A stretch of DNA of 23,088 nt from an uncultured Prevotella sp. Lineage in GTDB: Bacteria > Bacteroidota > Bacteroidia > Bacteroidales > Bacteroidaceae. The DNA is taken from positions 1 to 23,088 of the forward strand of contig USJX01000048.1 of the NCBI GenBank assembly GCA_900555035.1, given 5' to 3'. Positions within the stretch are counted from its first letter, which is position 1; every line of letters begins with the position of its first letter. Position numbers and translations under genes: made by a program. This document shows, piece by piece, positions 14,067-22,205 of this stretch. The notes under the pieces were generated by a model that worked only from the letters and a program-made list of their open reading frames with translations, was not told the origin of the DNA and searched no databases.

Positions 14067-16518
14067 TGAGCTTGCCTGTGAGGTTGGCAATGAGCTTCTT
14101 CATGATGGCATCAATCTGCTTGTCGTTCAATGTCTTCTCCTCATCCTGCAGGATGAAGTTCACGGCATAGCTCTTCTTGCCCTCTGGCAGGTTCTTACCC
14201 TCATATACGTCGAAGAGTACTACGCTCTTCAGGAGCTTCTTCTCGGTCTGACGGGCTATCTGCTCAATCTGTGCAAACTCTACGTTCTTGTCAACGAGCA
14301 GTGCAAGGTCGCGGCTCACTGATGGATACTTGCTGATATCTGTGTAAGTAAGGTTCACCTTCTTCACGGTCTTCACCAGGTTATCCCAGTGAACATCAGC
14401 ATAGAATACATCCTGCTCAATGTCGAATGCCTTCTTCAGCTTGTTGCTCAGGATACCCATCTCTACCAATACCTTGCCGGCACGGGTCTCGTAGTTCACG
14501 CCCTTGGCAAAGATGTTGTTGTCGCTGTGCTTGATAACCAGGTTGTTCTGTGGCATACCTACACGGCGGAGGATATTCTCTACCACTGCCTTCAGCTCGT
14601 AGATGCTGCTCTGCTCATCTGCATGAGCCCAACTGCCCTCTACGCGCTTACCTGTGATGAAGAGTGACATGTGAGCCTCCTGGGAGTAAGCCTTGATAGG
14701 ACTCTCCTCGCTCCACTTCTCCTTATTATATAAATAGGTGTTACCCACCTCGAAGAACTTCAGGTTCTGGCTCTTGTGGTTGATGTTGCGGGCTATGCTC
14801 TCCAAACCGCCGAAGAGCATGGTCTGGCGCATCACGCCGAGATCTGCACTCAATGGGTTCATCACCTTCACCACATTCTCCACTGGATACTTGTTCAGCT
14901 CCAGGTCGGTATAGTAGCTGGTCTTGCTCAGAGAGTTGTTGAGAATCTCCATGAAGCCCTCGCCTACCAACTGCTCTGCCACGAGGTTCTGGCTGTGATA
15001 AGCCTTGTCCTCATCACCCTGAACAGTCAGGGAGCTCTTCAACTGGGTTGGAATCTCCACATTATTATATCCGTAGATACGGAGGATATCCTCTACCACG
15101 TCGCAAGGACGCTGCACATCCACACGATAGGCAGGAACCAGAAGGTCGATACCCTCAGCATCCTCCTTCACAATCTTCATCTCCAGAGATGTGGCGATAT
15201 TCTTGATGGTCTCAGCACCAATCTCCTTACCGATGAGGCGATGCGCATACTCATAGTTCAGGCGAACTGGGAAATCCTGCATTGGCTCTGGATATACATC
15301 CTTGATCTGCATGGAAATCTTGCCGCCAGCCAACTGCTTGCAGAGGATAGCAGCCTGCTTCAATGCATAAATCTGTCCGTTTGGATCTACGCCACGCTCA
15401 AAACGGTAGCTGGCATCTGTACTCAAACCATGACGGCGAGCGCTCTTGCGAATCCATGTTGGGTGGAAGTAAGCACTCTCCAGAACCACGCTCTTGGTGG
15501 TCTCGTAAGTACCGGAACCCTTACCGCCGAAGATACCGGCGATACACATTGGCTCCTCAGCATTGCAGATGCTCAGGTCGTGCTCACCCAGGGTGTGCTC
15601 CTCGCCATCCAGGGTCACGAACTTGGTACCCTCTGGCTGAGTGCGGACTACAATCTTATGACCGGTAACCATGTCGGCATCGAAGCAGTGCAATGGCTGA
15701 CCGTATGCCATCATGATGTAGTTGGTGATATCCACGATATTGTTGATTGGACGCAAGCCGATGATGTTCAGCTTGTCCTGCAACCACTTAGGGCTCTCCT
15801 TCACCTCGCAGTCGGTGATGCTTACGCAGGCATAGCGCTTGCAAGCCTCGGTGTTCTCAATCTCTACATCGATAGGAAGCTCCTCGTTATCTACTACGAA
15901 TTCATCGCAAGATGGGCGATGCAGACTGGTTTCATAACCGTTCTGCTTCAACCAGGCATAGAGGTCGCGAGCCACACCCCAGTGGCCGAGTGCATCGGCA
16001 CGGTTGGCAGTGATATCAATCTCGATGAGCCAGTCGCTCTCCAGGTGATAGTACTCGGCAGCAGGCTGACCTACAGGTGCATCCTCAGGGAGCACGATGA
16101 TACCGTCGTGAGATGTACCCACGCCAATTTCATCCTCAGCGCAGATCATACCCAAGCTCTCCACACCGCGCAGCTTGCTCTTCTTGATAGTAAAACTCTG
16201 ATCGCCGTCGTAGAGCACGCAGCCCAGGTCGGCAACGATTACCTTCTGACCGGCAGCCACGTTAGGCGCACCGCAGACAATCTGCTGTGGCTCGCCCTTG
16301 CCCAAGTCAACGGTTGTTACGTGCAGGTGATCGCTGTTAGGATGCGCCTCGCATGTCAAAACTTTACCCACATAGAGTCCCTTCAGTCCACCCTTGATAG
16401 ACTGTACTTCCTCCAAAGCGTCCACTTCGAGTCCGCAAGAGGTCAGCGCATCGGCTGTCTCCTGTGGTGTCAGGTCGAAATCGACGTATTCTTTAAGCCA
16501 TTTGTATGAAACGTTCAT
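14050..16518 (-). CDS. pheT: Phenylalanine--tRNA ligase beta subunit
   Basis: Beta subunit of the alpha2-beta2 enzyme that charges tRNA-Phe. All usual parts are present in 822 residues: the N-terminal MNVSYKWLKEYVDFDLTP, an EMAP/OB-type tRNA-binding domain (about 40-155, with CEAHPNSDHLHVTTVDLG), the B3/B4 editing domain, the B5 DNA-binding-like domain, the catalytic-like core (LNNSLSKTSYY, MNPLSADLGVMRQTML) and the C-terminal anticodon-binding FDX-ACB domain (YPSVSRDLALLVDKNV to the end). The partner pheS is not in the window, as expected where the genes are separated. It is the first gene of the pheT-yebC-TSCPD cluster, with a promoter at 16610-16641 and a leader of about 85 nt. The 3' end is partly duplicated downstream. 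Confidence 0.97.
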   Translation of the reverse strand: MNVSYKWLKEYVDFDLTPQETADALTSCGLEVDALEEVQSIKGGLKGLYVGKVLTCEAHPNSDHLHVTTVDLGKGEPQQIVCGAPNVAAGQKVIVADLGCVLYDGDQSFTIKKSKLRGVESLGMICAEDEIGVGTSHDGIIVLPEDAPVGQPAAEYYHLESDWLIEIDITANRADALGHWGVARDLYAWLKQNGYETSLHRPSCDEFVVDNEELPIDVEIENTEACKRYACVSITDCEVKESPKWLQDKLNIIGLRPINNIVDITNYIMMAYGQPLHCFDADMVTGHKIVVRTQPEGTKFVTLDGEEHTLGEHDLSICNAEEPMCIAGIFGGKGSGTYETTKSVVLESAYFHPTWIRKSARRHGLSTDASYRFERGVDPNGQIYALKQAAILCKQLAGGKISMQIKDVYPEPMQDFPVRLNYEYAHRLIGKEIGAETIKNIATSLEMKIVKEDAEGIDLLVPAYRVDVQRPCDVVEDILRIYGYNNVEIPTQLKSSLTVQGDEDKAYHSQNLVAEQLVGEGFMEILNNSLSKTSYYTDLELNKYPVENVVKVMNPLSADLGVMRQTMLFGGLESIARNINHKSQNLKFFEVGNTYLYNKEKWSEESPIKAYSQEAHMSLFITGKRVEGSWAHADEQSSIYELKAVVENILRRVGMPQNNLVIKHSDNNIFAKGVNYETRAGKVLVEMGILSNKLKKAFDIEQDVFYADVHWDNLVKTVKKVNLTYTDISKYPSVSRDLALLVDKNVEFAQIEQIARQTEKKLLKSVVLFDVYEGKNLPEGKKSYAVNFILQDEEKTLNDKQIDAIMKKLIANLTGKLNAELR

Positions 16519-16609
16519 TATGATGTTTTTTTATTATTTTCTCATTGTCAGATGCCAGGGCTTGCAGCCAGCATTCATGCCAGTAGCGCACTATTGCCCT
16601 AAAACTTTG

Positions 16610-16641
16610 CAAAAATACAAAAAATATTGCAGATAAACAAA
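16610..16641 (-). promoter_or_regulatory. pheT promoter
   Basis: On the minus strand TTTG (16641-16638), a 20-bp spacer and TATTTTTG (16617-16610) match the consensus fully. The start is predicted near 16603. The leader of about 85 nt can form a 5-bp AGGGC/GCCCT outer stem (16600-16596 with 16561-16557). Confidence 0.8.
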
Positions 16642-16695
16642 AAACATCCGCCATTTTTGCACTATTTAAAAGAAATAGGTACAAAAATGGCGGAT
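16636..16695 (-). terminator. Terminator of the PBP1A gene
   Basis: Perfect 14-bp stem (16682-16695 with 16646-16659) whose loop contains a further 6-bp stem. On the minus strand a GTTTTTTGTTT tract follows (16645-16635). The tract contains the -33 box of pheT. A second hairpin, 7 bp, lies closer to the PBP1A stop (16713-16731). Confidence 0.75.
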
Positions 16696-16737
16696 AGCCT
16701 TTTTTATGACGACTTGGGGAATACCCCCAAGACCTTT

Positions 16738-19068
16738 TTATTCAAATACTTCGTCGATGGCATCCACCTTCTCGAAGGTGTCTTGTTCACCGCCGCTGCC
16801 CACATGATAGCATGGGTTGTAATCGGCTGGCATATCGAACTTCACGGTAGGACTGTAGCCCAGCGATGGGTCGGCATAAACCTTCTTCATGAAGATAGCC
16901 CAGATAGGCAAAGCCATGGTGGCTCCCTGACCCATACTCATGGAGTCGAAGTGGATGTCGCGCTCCTCGCCGCCTACCCAGCAACCGCTCACCAGCTGCG
17001 GAGTAAAGGCGATGAACCAACCGTCGCTGTTGTTGTTGGTAGTACCCGTCTTGGCACCAATCTGGCCCTCCAGCTTATATCTGTAGCGCAGGCGGCCGGC
17101 AGTACCGTTATCCACCACGCCCATCATCATGTAGAGCATCTTCATGGCATTGTCGGCACTGATCACCTCGTTCATTCTCGGCTGGAAGGTAGCAATGGTG
17201 TTACCCTCGTTGTCCTCAATGCGGCTCACGAACATCGGAGCTGTGCGGATGCCGTGGTTGGCAAAGGCGGTATAGGCACTCACCATCTCGCTCACGCTCA
17301 CTTCGCACGGACCCAGGCACAAGCTCATTGAGGCATGAATATCAGGGTTGTTGATACCATAGTCGCGCAAGAGCTGGACAAACTGCGACGGATTCAGCTT
17401 ACTCATCAGGTAAGCACTGATCCAGTTGTTACTCTGTGCCAATCCCCAGCTCAGCGGCACCATCTGGCCGTATCTCGAATGGTTTGCATTTCTAGGCGTC
17501 CATGGTCTGCCAGCCACCATGTAAGTCTGCTGGCGGTTAGGTGCCATATCGCAAGGCGAGAATCCGTTCTCCATCGCCAGGCTGTAGAGGAACGGCTTGA
17601 TGGTAGAACCCACCTGTCTTCTTCCCAGACTCACCATATCATACATGAAGTGCGGATAATCCAAGCCACCCACATACGCCTTCACGGCACCCGTCTTAGG
17701 GTCCATGCTCATGAAACCGCTGCGCAGGAAGGTCTTGTAATAGCGGATGGAATCCAGCGGACTCATCACCGTGTCGATATCTCCGTGATAGGTGAACACG
17801 GTCATCGGAATCTTCTTTCTGAAGGCTGCGTGGATTTCATCAGCCGAGAATCCATCCTCCTTCATCTGGCGATAGCGCTCGCTCTGGGTCACGCTGCGGT
17901 TCAATATCACCTTAATCTGCTTAGGTGTCAGCTTGTCGCTGTATGGCGAACTAGGCTTGCGTGCCACCTCCTTGCTGAAGGCTGGCTGCAGATAGCGTGC
18001 CACATGCTGATACACGGCCTCTTCGGCATATCGCTGCATGCGGCTGTCGATGGTGGTAAACACCTTCAGTCCGTCGCTGTAGATATTGTATGGCGAACCA
18101 TCCTTCTTATAGTTCTTGTTGCACCAGCCAAACAATGGGTCGGTGTTCCAGAGGATGGAATCAGTTACAAACTGCGCATAGTTCCACGATGCATAATCCT
18201 TCCTCTCAGGGCGGGTAGCCATCAGATATTTGCGCAGATATTCACGCAGATAAGTGGCAGAACCGTCCTTGTGGTCGGTGCGGTGGAAGTTGAGCGTGAG
18301 CGGTTCAGCCGCATACTGGCTGTATTCGCTGCTGCTCAGATAGCCTGCCTTCTCCATCTGCGAGAGCACCACGTTTCTTCTGTCGCGGGCTCGCTCCGGA
18401 TAGCGCACCGGGTTGAAGAGCGACGGATTCTTGCAGAGTCCGATGAGCGTAGCCGCCTCGGTGAGGGTCAGGTCTTTCGGCTCCTTATTAAAATAGGTGT
18501 TAGCCGCCGTCTTGATGCCCACGGCATTGTGCAGGAAGTCGAAGTAGTTGAGATAGAGTGCCAGGATTTCCTGCTTGGTATAGTATCGCTCCAGCTTCAC
18601 GGCGATGACCCACTCTATCGGTTTCTGCAGCAGTCGCTCCAGGGTGCTCGATGCCTTTTCGGAATAGAGCTGCTTGGCAAGCTGCTGGGTGATGGTACTT
18701 CCACCACCGGCATTGGTCTGTCCCAGGATACCACGCTTCACGATGGCACGCCCCAGTGCACGGAAGTCGATGCCCGAATGCTCGTAGAATCGTTCATCCT
18801 CCGTGGCCACGAGAGCCTTTATTAAATAAGGTGACATCTTCTTATAAGGAATCACGATGCGGTTTTCCTTATTCAGATTCCATGTACCCATCACCTTCCC
18901 GTCGGCAGAATACACCTGAGTGGCGAATCTGCTGATAGGATTCTGCAAATCCTCGATGTCGGGCATGTAGCCAATCCAGCCAAACCAGATGGCCATGAAG
19001 GCTAGTGCCACACTCACGATTCCGGCGGCAAAAATGCCCCATAACGTATAGATAAAATGTCGTCTCAT
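16738..19068 (-). CDS. Class A penicillin-binding protein (PBP1A type)
   Basis: Bifunctional peptidoglycan synthase: glycosyltransferase (GT51) that polymerises lipid II plus DD-transpeptidase that cross-links the strands, anchored in the inner membrane and facing the periplasm. One membrane segment (about 8-32). GT51 motifs: EDERFYEHSG from catalytic Glu90, and GGSTITQQLAKQLYSEK. Transpeptidase motifs: STIK with nucleophile Ser488 and Lys491, SNN from Ser546, KTGT from Lys673. The length, 776 aa, is normal and all key residues are present. It is transcribed alone, divergently from pyrB, with a candidate box TATTTTTG at 19121-19114. It could be called mrcA/ponA in other species; I give no symbol because naming varies. 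Confidence 0.95.
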   Translation of the reverse strand: MRRHFIYTLWGIFAAGIVSVALAFMAIWFGWIGYMPDIEDLQNPISRFATQVYSADGKVMGTWNLNKENRIVIPYKKMSPYLIKALVATEDERFYEHSGIDFRALGRAIVKRGILGQTNAGGGSTITQQLAKQLYSEKASSTLERLLQKPIEWVIAVKLERYYTKQEILALYLNYFDFLHNAVGIKTAANTYFNKEPKDLTLTEAATLIGLCKNPSLFNPVRYPERARDRRNVVLSQMEKAGYLSSSEYSQYAAEPLTLNFHRTDHKDGSATYLREYLRKYLMATRPERKDYASWNYAQFVTDSILWNTDPLFGWCNKNYKKDGSPYNIYSDGLKVFTTIDSRMQRYAEEAVYQHVARYLQPAFSKEVARKPSSPYSDKLTPKQIKVILNRSVTQSERYRQMKEDGFSADEIHAAFRKKIPMTVFTYHGDIDTVMSPLDSIRYYKTFLRSGFMSMDPKTGAVKAYVGGLDYPHFMYDMVSLGRRQVGSTIKPFLYSLAMENGFSPCDMAPNRQQTYMVAGRPWTPRNANHSRYGQMVPLSWGLAQSNNWISAYLMSKLNPSQFVQLLRDYGINNPDIHASMSLCLGPCEVSVSEMVSAYTAFANHGIRTAPMFVSRIEDNEGNTIATFQPRMNEVISADNAMKMLYMMMGVVDNGTAGRLRYRYKLEGQIGAKTGTTNNNSDGWFIAFTPQLVSGCWVGGEERDIHFDSMSMGQGATMALPIWAIFMKKVYADPSLGYSPTVKFDMPADYNPCYHVGSGGEQDTFEKVDAIDEVFE

Positions 19069-19113
19069 TGTCTATTTTTTCAAATACATTGTCTATTTTC
19101 TCAATTATTTGTG

Positions 19114-19121
19114 CAAAAATA
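19114..19121 (-). promoter_or_regulatory. -7 box of the PBP1A promoter
   Basis: TATTTTTG on the minus strand followed by CAC, about 45 bp before the start codon. No clear -33 box at the usual distance. Confidence 0.5.
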
Positions 19122-19164
19122 CATAAAACTTTTGAAATATCGCACATAAATCAGAAATTATATG

Positions 19165-19172
19165 TAACTTTG
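19165..19172 (+). promoter_or_regulatory. -7 box of the pyrB promoter
   Basis: TAACTTTG fits TAnnTTTG; the predicted transcript starts near 19179, about 27 nt before the ATG. No TTTG at 19-21 bp upstream. It argues for the start at 19206 and against the longer open frame reaching back to 19068. Confidence 0.6.
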
Positions 19173-19205
19173 GGGGCGATTTTAGAACATTCAATCAAAA
19201 TTCAG

Positions 19206-20153
19206 ATGGAAAAACATAATTTTGTGACAATTGCAGACCTCTCGAAGGAGAAAATCATGTACCTCCTCGAAATGGCGCAGGAGTTTGAAAAGCATCCCAA
19301 CAGGGAGTTGTTGAAGGGAAAGGTCGTAGCGACCCTTTTCTTCGAGCCTTCTACTCGTACGCAGCTCAGTTTCCAAACCGCAGCCAACCGCCTCGGCGCT
19401 CGTGTCATCGGCTTCTCTGATGCCAAGACATCCAGCACCACCAAGGGCGAGACGCTCAAGGATACCATCCTCATGGTGAGCAACTATGCCGATGTTATCG
19501 CCATGCGCCACTTCATCGAAGGCGCTGCACAGTATGCCAGCGAGGTGGCTCCGGTGCCTATCGTCAATGCAGGCGACGGTGCCCACATGCACCCATCACA
19601 GTGCCTGCTCGACCTCTACTCAATCTACAAGACCCAGGGCACCCTGGAGAACTTGAACATTTATCTTGTGGGTGACCTCAAGTATGGCCGCACCGTTCAC
19701 TCACTTATCACCGCCATGCGCCACTTCAACCCTACCTTCCACTTCATCGCACCTAAGGAACTTGCTATGCCTGAGGAGTATAAACTCTACTGCAAGGAGC
19801 ATAACATCAAGTACGTGGAGCATGAGGATTTCAATGAAGATGTGATTGCCGGCGCCGACATTCTCTACATGACCCGTGTGCAGAAGGAGCGTTTCAGCGA
19901 CCTGATGGAATACGAGCGCGTTAAGAACGTGTATATCCTGAAGCGCGACATGCTCTGCAAGGCAAAGGAGAACATGAAGATCATGCACCCGCTGCCACGC
20001 GTGAACGAGATTGCATACGATGTGGATGACGATCCACACGCTTACTTCATCCAGCAGGCACAGAACGGTCTCTACGCCCGTGAGGCTATCTTCTGCCACT
20101 GCCTCGGCATCACACTGGAGGATGTGAAGAATGATAAGACCATTATTGAGTAG
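19206..20153 (+). CDS. pyrB: Aspartate carbamoyltransferase catalytic subunit
   Basis: Catalyses carbamoyl phosphate + L-aspartate to N-carbamoyl-L-aspartate + phosphate, the first committed step of pyrimidine synthesis. The carbamoyl-phosphate loop STRT is at 49-52, the Lys of the mobile loop (SSTTKGE) is Lys80, HPSQ is at 129-132 and HPLPR at 261-265. From the ATG at 19206 the protein has 315 residues, as expected. The frame is open 46 codons further upstream, but that part overlaps the promoter box and is not pyrB-like. pyrI follows 40 nt later, so the pair should form the class B holoenzyme (catalytic trimers linked by regulatory dimers). Confidence 0.97.
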   Translation: MEKHNFVTIADLSKEKIMYLLEMAQEFEKHPNRELLKGKVVATLFFEPSTRTQLSFQTAANRLGARVIGFSDAKTSSTTKGETLKDTILMVSNYADVIAMRHFIEGAAQYASEVAPVPIVNAGDGAHMHPSQCLLDLYSIYKTQGTLENLNIYLVGDLKYGRTVHSLITAMRHFNPTFHFIAPKELAMPEEYKLYCKEHNIKYVEHEDFNEDVIAGADILYMTRVQKERFSDLMEYERVKNVYILKRDMLCKAKENMKIMHPLPRVNEIAYDVDDDPHAYFIQQAQNGLYAREAIFCHCLGITLEDVKNDKTIIE

Positions 20154-20178
20154 TGATTAGTGATTAGTTATTAGTGAT
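20151..20178 (+). repeat. Four 7-bp tandem units starting at the pyrB stop codon
   Basis: TAGTGAT, TAGTGAT, TAGTTAT, TAGTGAT; the first TAG is the pyrB stop. The array fills most of the 40-bp gap to pyrI and repeats stop codons in the pyrB frame and, because 7 is not a multiple of 3, in the others. Confidence 0.85.
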
Positions 20179-20193
20179 TATTTTTTAATTATT

Positions 20194-20658
20194 ATGGGAA
20201 ATAATAAAAGTCAATTAGTGGTTGCGGCTATCGAGAACGGTACCGTAATCGACCATATACCAGCCGAAAAGACCTATCAGGTAGTGAATCTGCTCCAGTT
20301 GGAGAAGATGGATACTCCTGTTACTATCGGCTACAACCTTCCTTCCAAGAAGATTGGCAAGAAGGGCATCATCAAGGTGGCCAACAAGTATTTCACCGAC
20401 GAAGAAATCAACCGCCTTTCTGTGGTGGCTCCTAACATCGGTCTCAGCATCATCAAGAACTACGAAATCGTAGAGAAGAAGACCGTAGAGACTCCTGACA
20501 CACTGAAGGGCATCGTAAAGTGCAACAACCCTAAGTGTATCACCAACAATGAGCCTATGAGCACCATCTTCCACACCGTAGATAAGGTGCAGGGCATCAT
20601 TCGCTGCCACTACTGCGACAAGGAGCAGAAACTGGGCAAAGTGGAGCTTTGCAAGTAG
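20194..20658 (+). CDS. pyrI: Aspartate carbamoyltransferase regulatory subunit
   Basis: Regulatory chain that binds nucleotide effectors and contacts PyrB through a zinc domain. The nucleotide-binding N-terminal domain (about 1-100) contains GTVIDHIPAEKTYQV. The four zinc cysteines are Cys110, Cys115, Cys138 and Cys141, the same spacing as in the Escherichia coli protein. The 154-residue length is standard. Its presence suggests feedback control by CTP/ATP-type effectors, known for the family. It is co-transcribed with pyrB. The stop is followed at 20679 by a long hairpin that also covers the glyA promoter. Confidence 0.96.
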   Translation: MGNNKSQLVVAAIENGTVIDHIPAEKTYQVVNLLQLEKMDTPVTIGYNLPSKKIGKKGIIKVANKYFTDEEINRLSVVAPNIGLSIIKNYEIVEKKTVETPDTLKGIVKCNNPKCITNNEPMSTIFHTVDKVQGIIRCHYCDKEQKLGKVELCK

Positions 20659-20678
20659 TTTTTCAATAGAAATATAAC

Positions 20679-20746
20679 AAAAAGTAAGCAATATCACCCA
20701 AAATACTTCAAATTATTTGGTAGTTTGAGAGATATTGCTTATTTTT
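20679..20746 (+). terminator. pyrBI terminator-like hairpin overlapping the glyA promoter
   Basis: Left arm 20679-20695 pairs with right arm 20731-20746 over 16 bp with one bulged G; the core TAAGCAATATC/GATATTGCTTA is perfect. The loop of 35 nt holds an inner CCAAA/TTTGG stem (20698-20702 with 20716-20720). The right arm ends in TTTTT. Both glyA promoter boxes lie inside it. Confidence 0.6.
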
Positions 20747-20747
20747 G
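20716..20747 (+). promoter_or_regulatory. glyA promoter
   Basis: TTTG (20716-20719), 20-bp spacer, TATTTTTG (20740-20747): full match to the Bacteroidota consensus. Predicted start near 20754, giving a leader of about 34 nt. Confidence 0.8.
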
Positions 20748-20787
20748 CACCCGAATTCATTAATATCAACCATAAAAAGTATAAAGA

Positions 20788-22068
20788 ATGGTAAAAGATC
20801 AAGAGATTTTCGACTTAATCGAAAGAGAACATCAGCGTCAGCTGAAGGGTATGGAGCTGATTGCTTCTGAGAATTTCGTAAGTGACGAGGTGATGAACGC
20901 TATGGGTTCTTACCTTACCAACAAGTATGCCGAGGGTCTGCCAGGCAAACGCTACTATGGTGGCTGCCAGGTGGTGGATATCGTAGAGAACCTCGCCATC
21001 GAGCGCGTCAAGAAACTCTTCGGTGCTGAGTATGCCAACGTGCAGCCTCACTCAGGTGCACAGGCCAACGCAGCCGTTCTGCTCGCCGTATTGAAGCCAG
21101 GCGATACTTTTATGGGACTGAACCTCGACCACGGCGGTCACCTCTCTCATGGTAGCCACGTCAACACTTCGGGCATCCTCTACAACCCTATCGGTTACAA
21201 CCTGAACAAGGAGACGGGCCGTGTGGATTACGACGAGATGGAGAAGCTGGCGCTGGAGCACAAGCCTAAGCTGATTATCGGTGGCGGTAGCGCCTACAGC
21301 CGTGAGTGGGATTACGCCCGCATGCGCAAGATTGCCGACGAGGTGGGTGCCCTCCTGATGATTGATATGGCTCACCCAGCCGGTCTCATTGCAGCCGGAC
21401 TGCTCGACAACCCATTGAAGTATGCCCACATCGTTACTTCTACCACCCACAAAACCCTGCGTGGTCCTCGTGGCGGTATCATCCTCATGGGTAAGGACTT
21501 CGAGAATCCTTGGGGCTTGACTACCAAGAAGGGCGAGGTGAAGAAGATGAGCATGCTCCTGAATTCAGCCGTATTCCCTGGCCAGCAGGGCGGTCCGCTG
21601 GAGCACGTCATCGCAGCCAAGGCAGTGGCCTTTAATGAGAACCTGCAGCCTTCATGGAAGGAGTATGCGGCTCAGGTGAAGAAGAATGCAGCCGTGCTGG
21701 CTGACGACCTCATCGGTCGCGGTTTCGGCATCGTGAGCGGTGGTACTGACAACCACTCTATGCTCGTTGACCTGCGTTCAAAATATCCAGATCTTACAGG
21801 TAAGGTAGCCGAGAATGCACTCGTTGCTGCCGATATCACAGTAAATAAGAATATGGTTCCTTTCGACTCCCGTTCAGCCTTCCAGACCTCTGGAATCCGT
21901 CTCGGAACAGCAGCCATGACAACCCGTGGTGCCAAGGAAGACATGATGCACCTCATCGCAGAACTCATCGAGGAAGTGCTCAATGCTCCAGAAGACGAGA
22001 AGGTGATTGCCCGTGTTCGCGAGAAGGTGAACGAGACCATGAAGGATTATCCTCTTTTCGCCTATTAG
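20788..22068 (+). CDS. glyA: Serine hydroxymethyltransferase
   Basis: PLP enzyme interconverting serine + tetrahydrofolate and glycine + 5,10-methylene-tetrahydrofolate, the main source of one-carbon units. The Schiff-base Lys222 sits in VTSTTHKTLRGPRGG. Other family motifs are ELIASENFVS, TNKYAEGLPGKRYYGGC, NVQPHSGAQAN and DMAHPAGLIAAG. The length, 426 aa, is normal. It is a single-gene unit with its own promoter and an intrinsic terminator 29 bp after the stop. The stop lies in a small CGCCT/AGGCG hairpin (22059-22071). Confidence 0.97.
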   Translation: MVKDQEIFDLIEREHQRQLKGMELIASENFVSDEVMNAMGSYLTNKYAEGLPGKRYYGGCQVVDIVENLAIERVKKLFGAEYANVQPHSGAQANAAVLLAVLKPGDTFMGLNLDHGGHLSHGSHVNTSGILYNPIGYNLNKETGRVDYDEMEKLALEHKPKLIIGGGSAYSREWDYARMRKIADEVGALLMIDMAHPAGLIAAGLLDNPLKYAHIVTSTTHKTLRGPRGGIILMGKDFENPWGLTTKKGEVKKMSMLLNSAVFPGQQGGPLEHVIAAKAVAFNENLQPSWKEYAAQVKKNAAVLADDLIGRGFGIVSGGTDNHSMLVDLRSKYPDLTGKVAENALVAADITVNKNMVPFDSRSAFQTSGIRLGTAAMTTRGAKEDMMHLIAELIEEVLNAPEDEKVIARVREKVNETMKDYPLFAY

Positions 22069-22096
22069 GCGACAAGTTTGTTTTAGTAGATTTTGG

Positions 22097-22132
22097 GAGG
22101 CTGTGGATGTGATATCCGTGGCCTCTTTTTTT
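22097..22132 (+). terminator. glyA intrinsic terminator
   Basis: GAGGC (22097-22101) pairs with GCCTC (22121-22125), with an inner GGAT/ATCC stem, followed by seven T residues. Confidence 0.85.
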
Positions 22133-22153
22133 GATTTTTGATTTTTGATTTTT
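22133..22153. repeat. GATTTTT microsatellite, three perfect units
   Basis: Three perfect 7-bp units directly after the glyA terminator T-run, upstream of the DUF5020 gene. It may be a slippage product or lie near the promoter of the next gene; no clear TAnnTTTG box was found there. Confidence 0.75.
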
Positions 22154-22205
22154 GTTTTTCAAGATATCATTCAAACTATATTTTAATATTTAAAGAAAAA
22201 GATTT

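Noticed and set aside
14776..16509. 577-codon open frame antisense to pheT
   Set aside because: Lies entirely opposite a certain gene; its length follows from codon usage of the real frame, and the translation has no recognisable domain.
16534..16578. 14-codon upstream frame in the pheT leader, considered as an attenuation peptide
   Set aside because: It has no Phe codons and no clear ribosome site, so it does not fit phenylalanine attenuation.
17335..18825. 496-codon open frame antisense to the PBP1A gene
   Set aside because: Opposite a complete, motif-bearing gene; His- and Arg-rich translation without domains.
19068..19205. 46-codon N-terminal extension of PyrB
   Set aside because: It covers the promoter box at 19165 and is not PyrB-like; the family start fits 19206.
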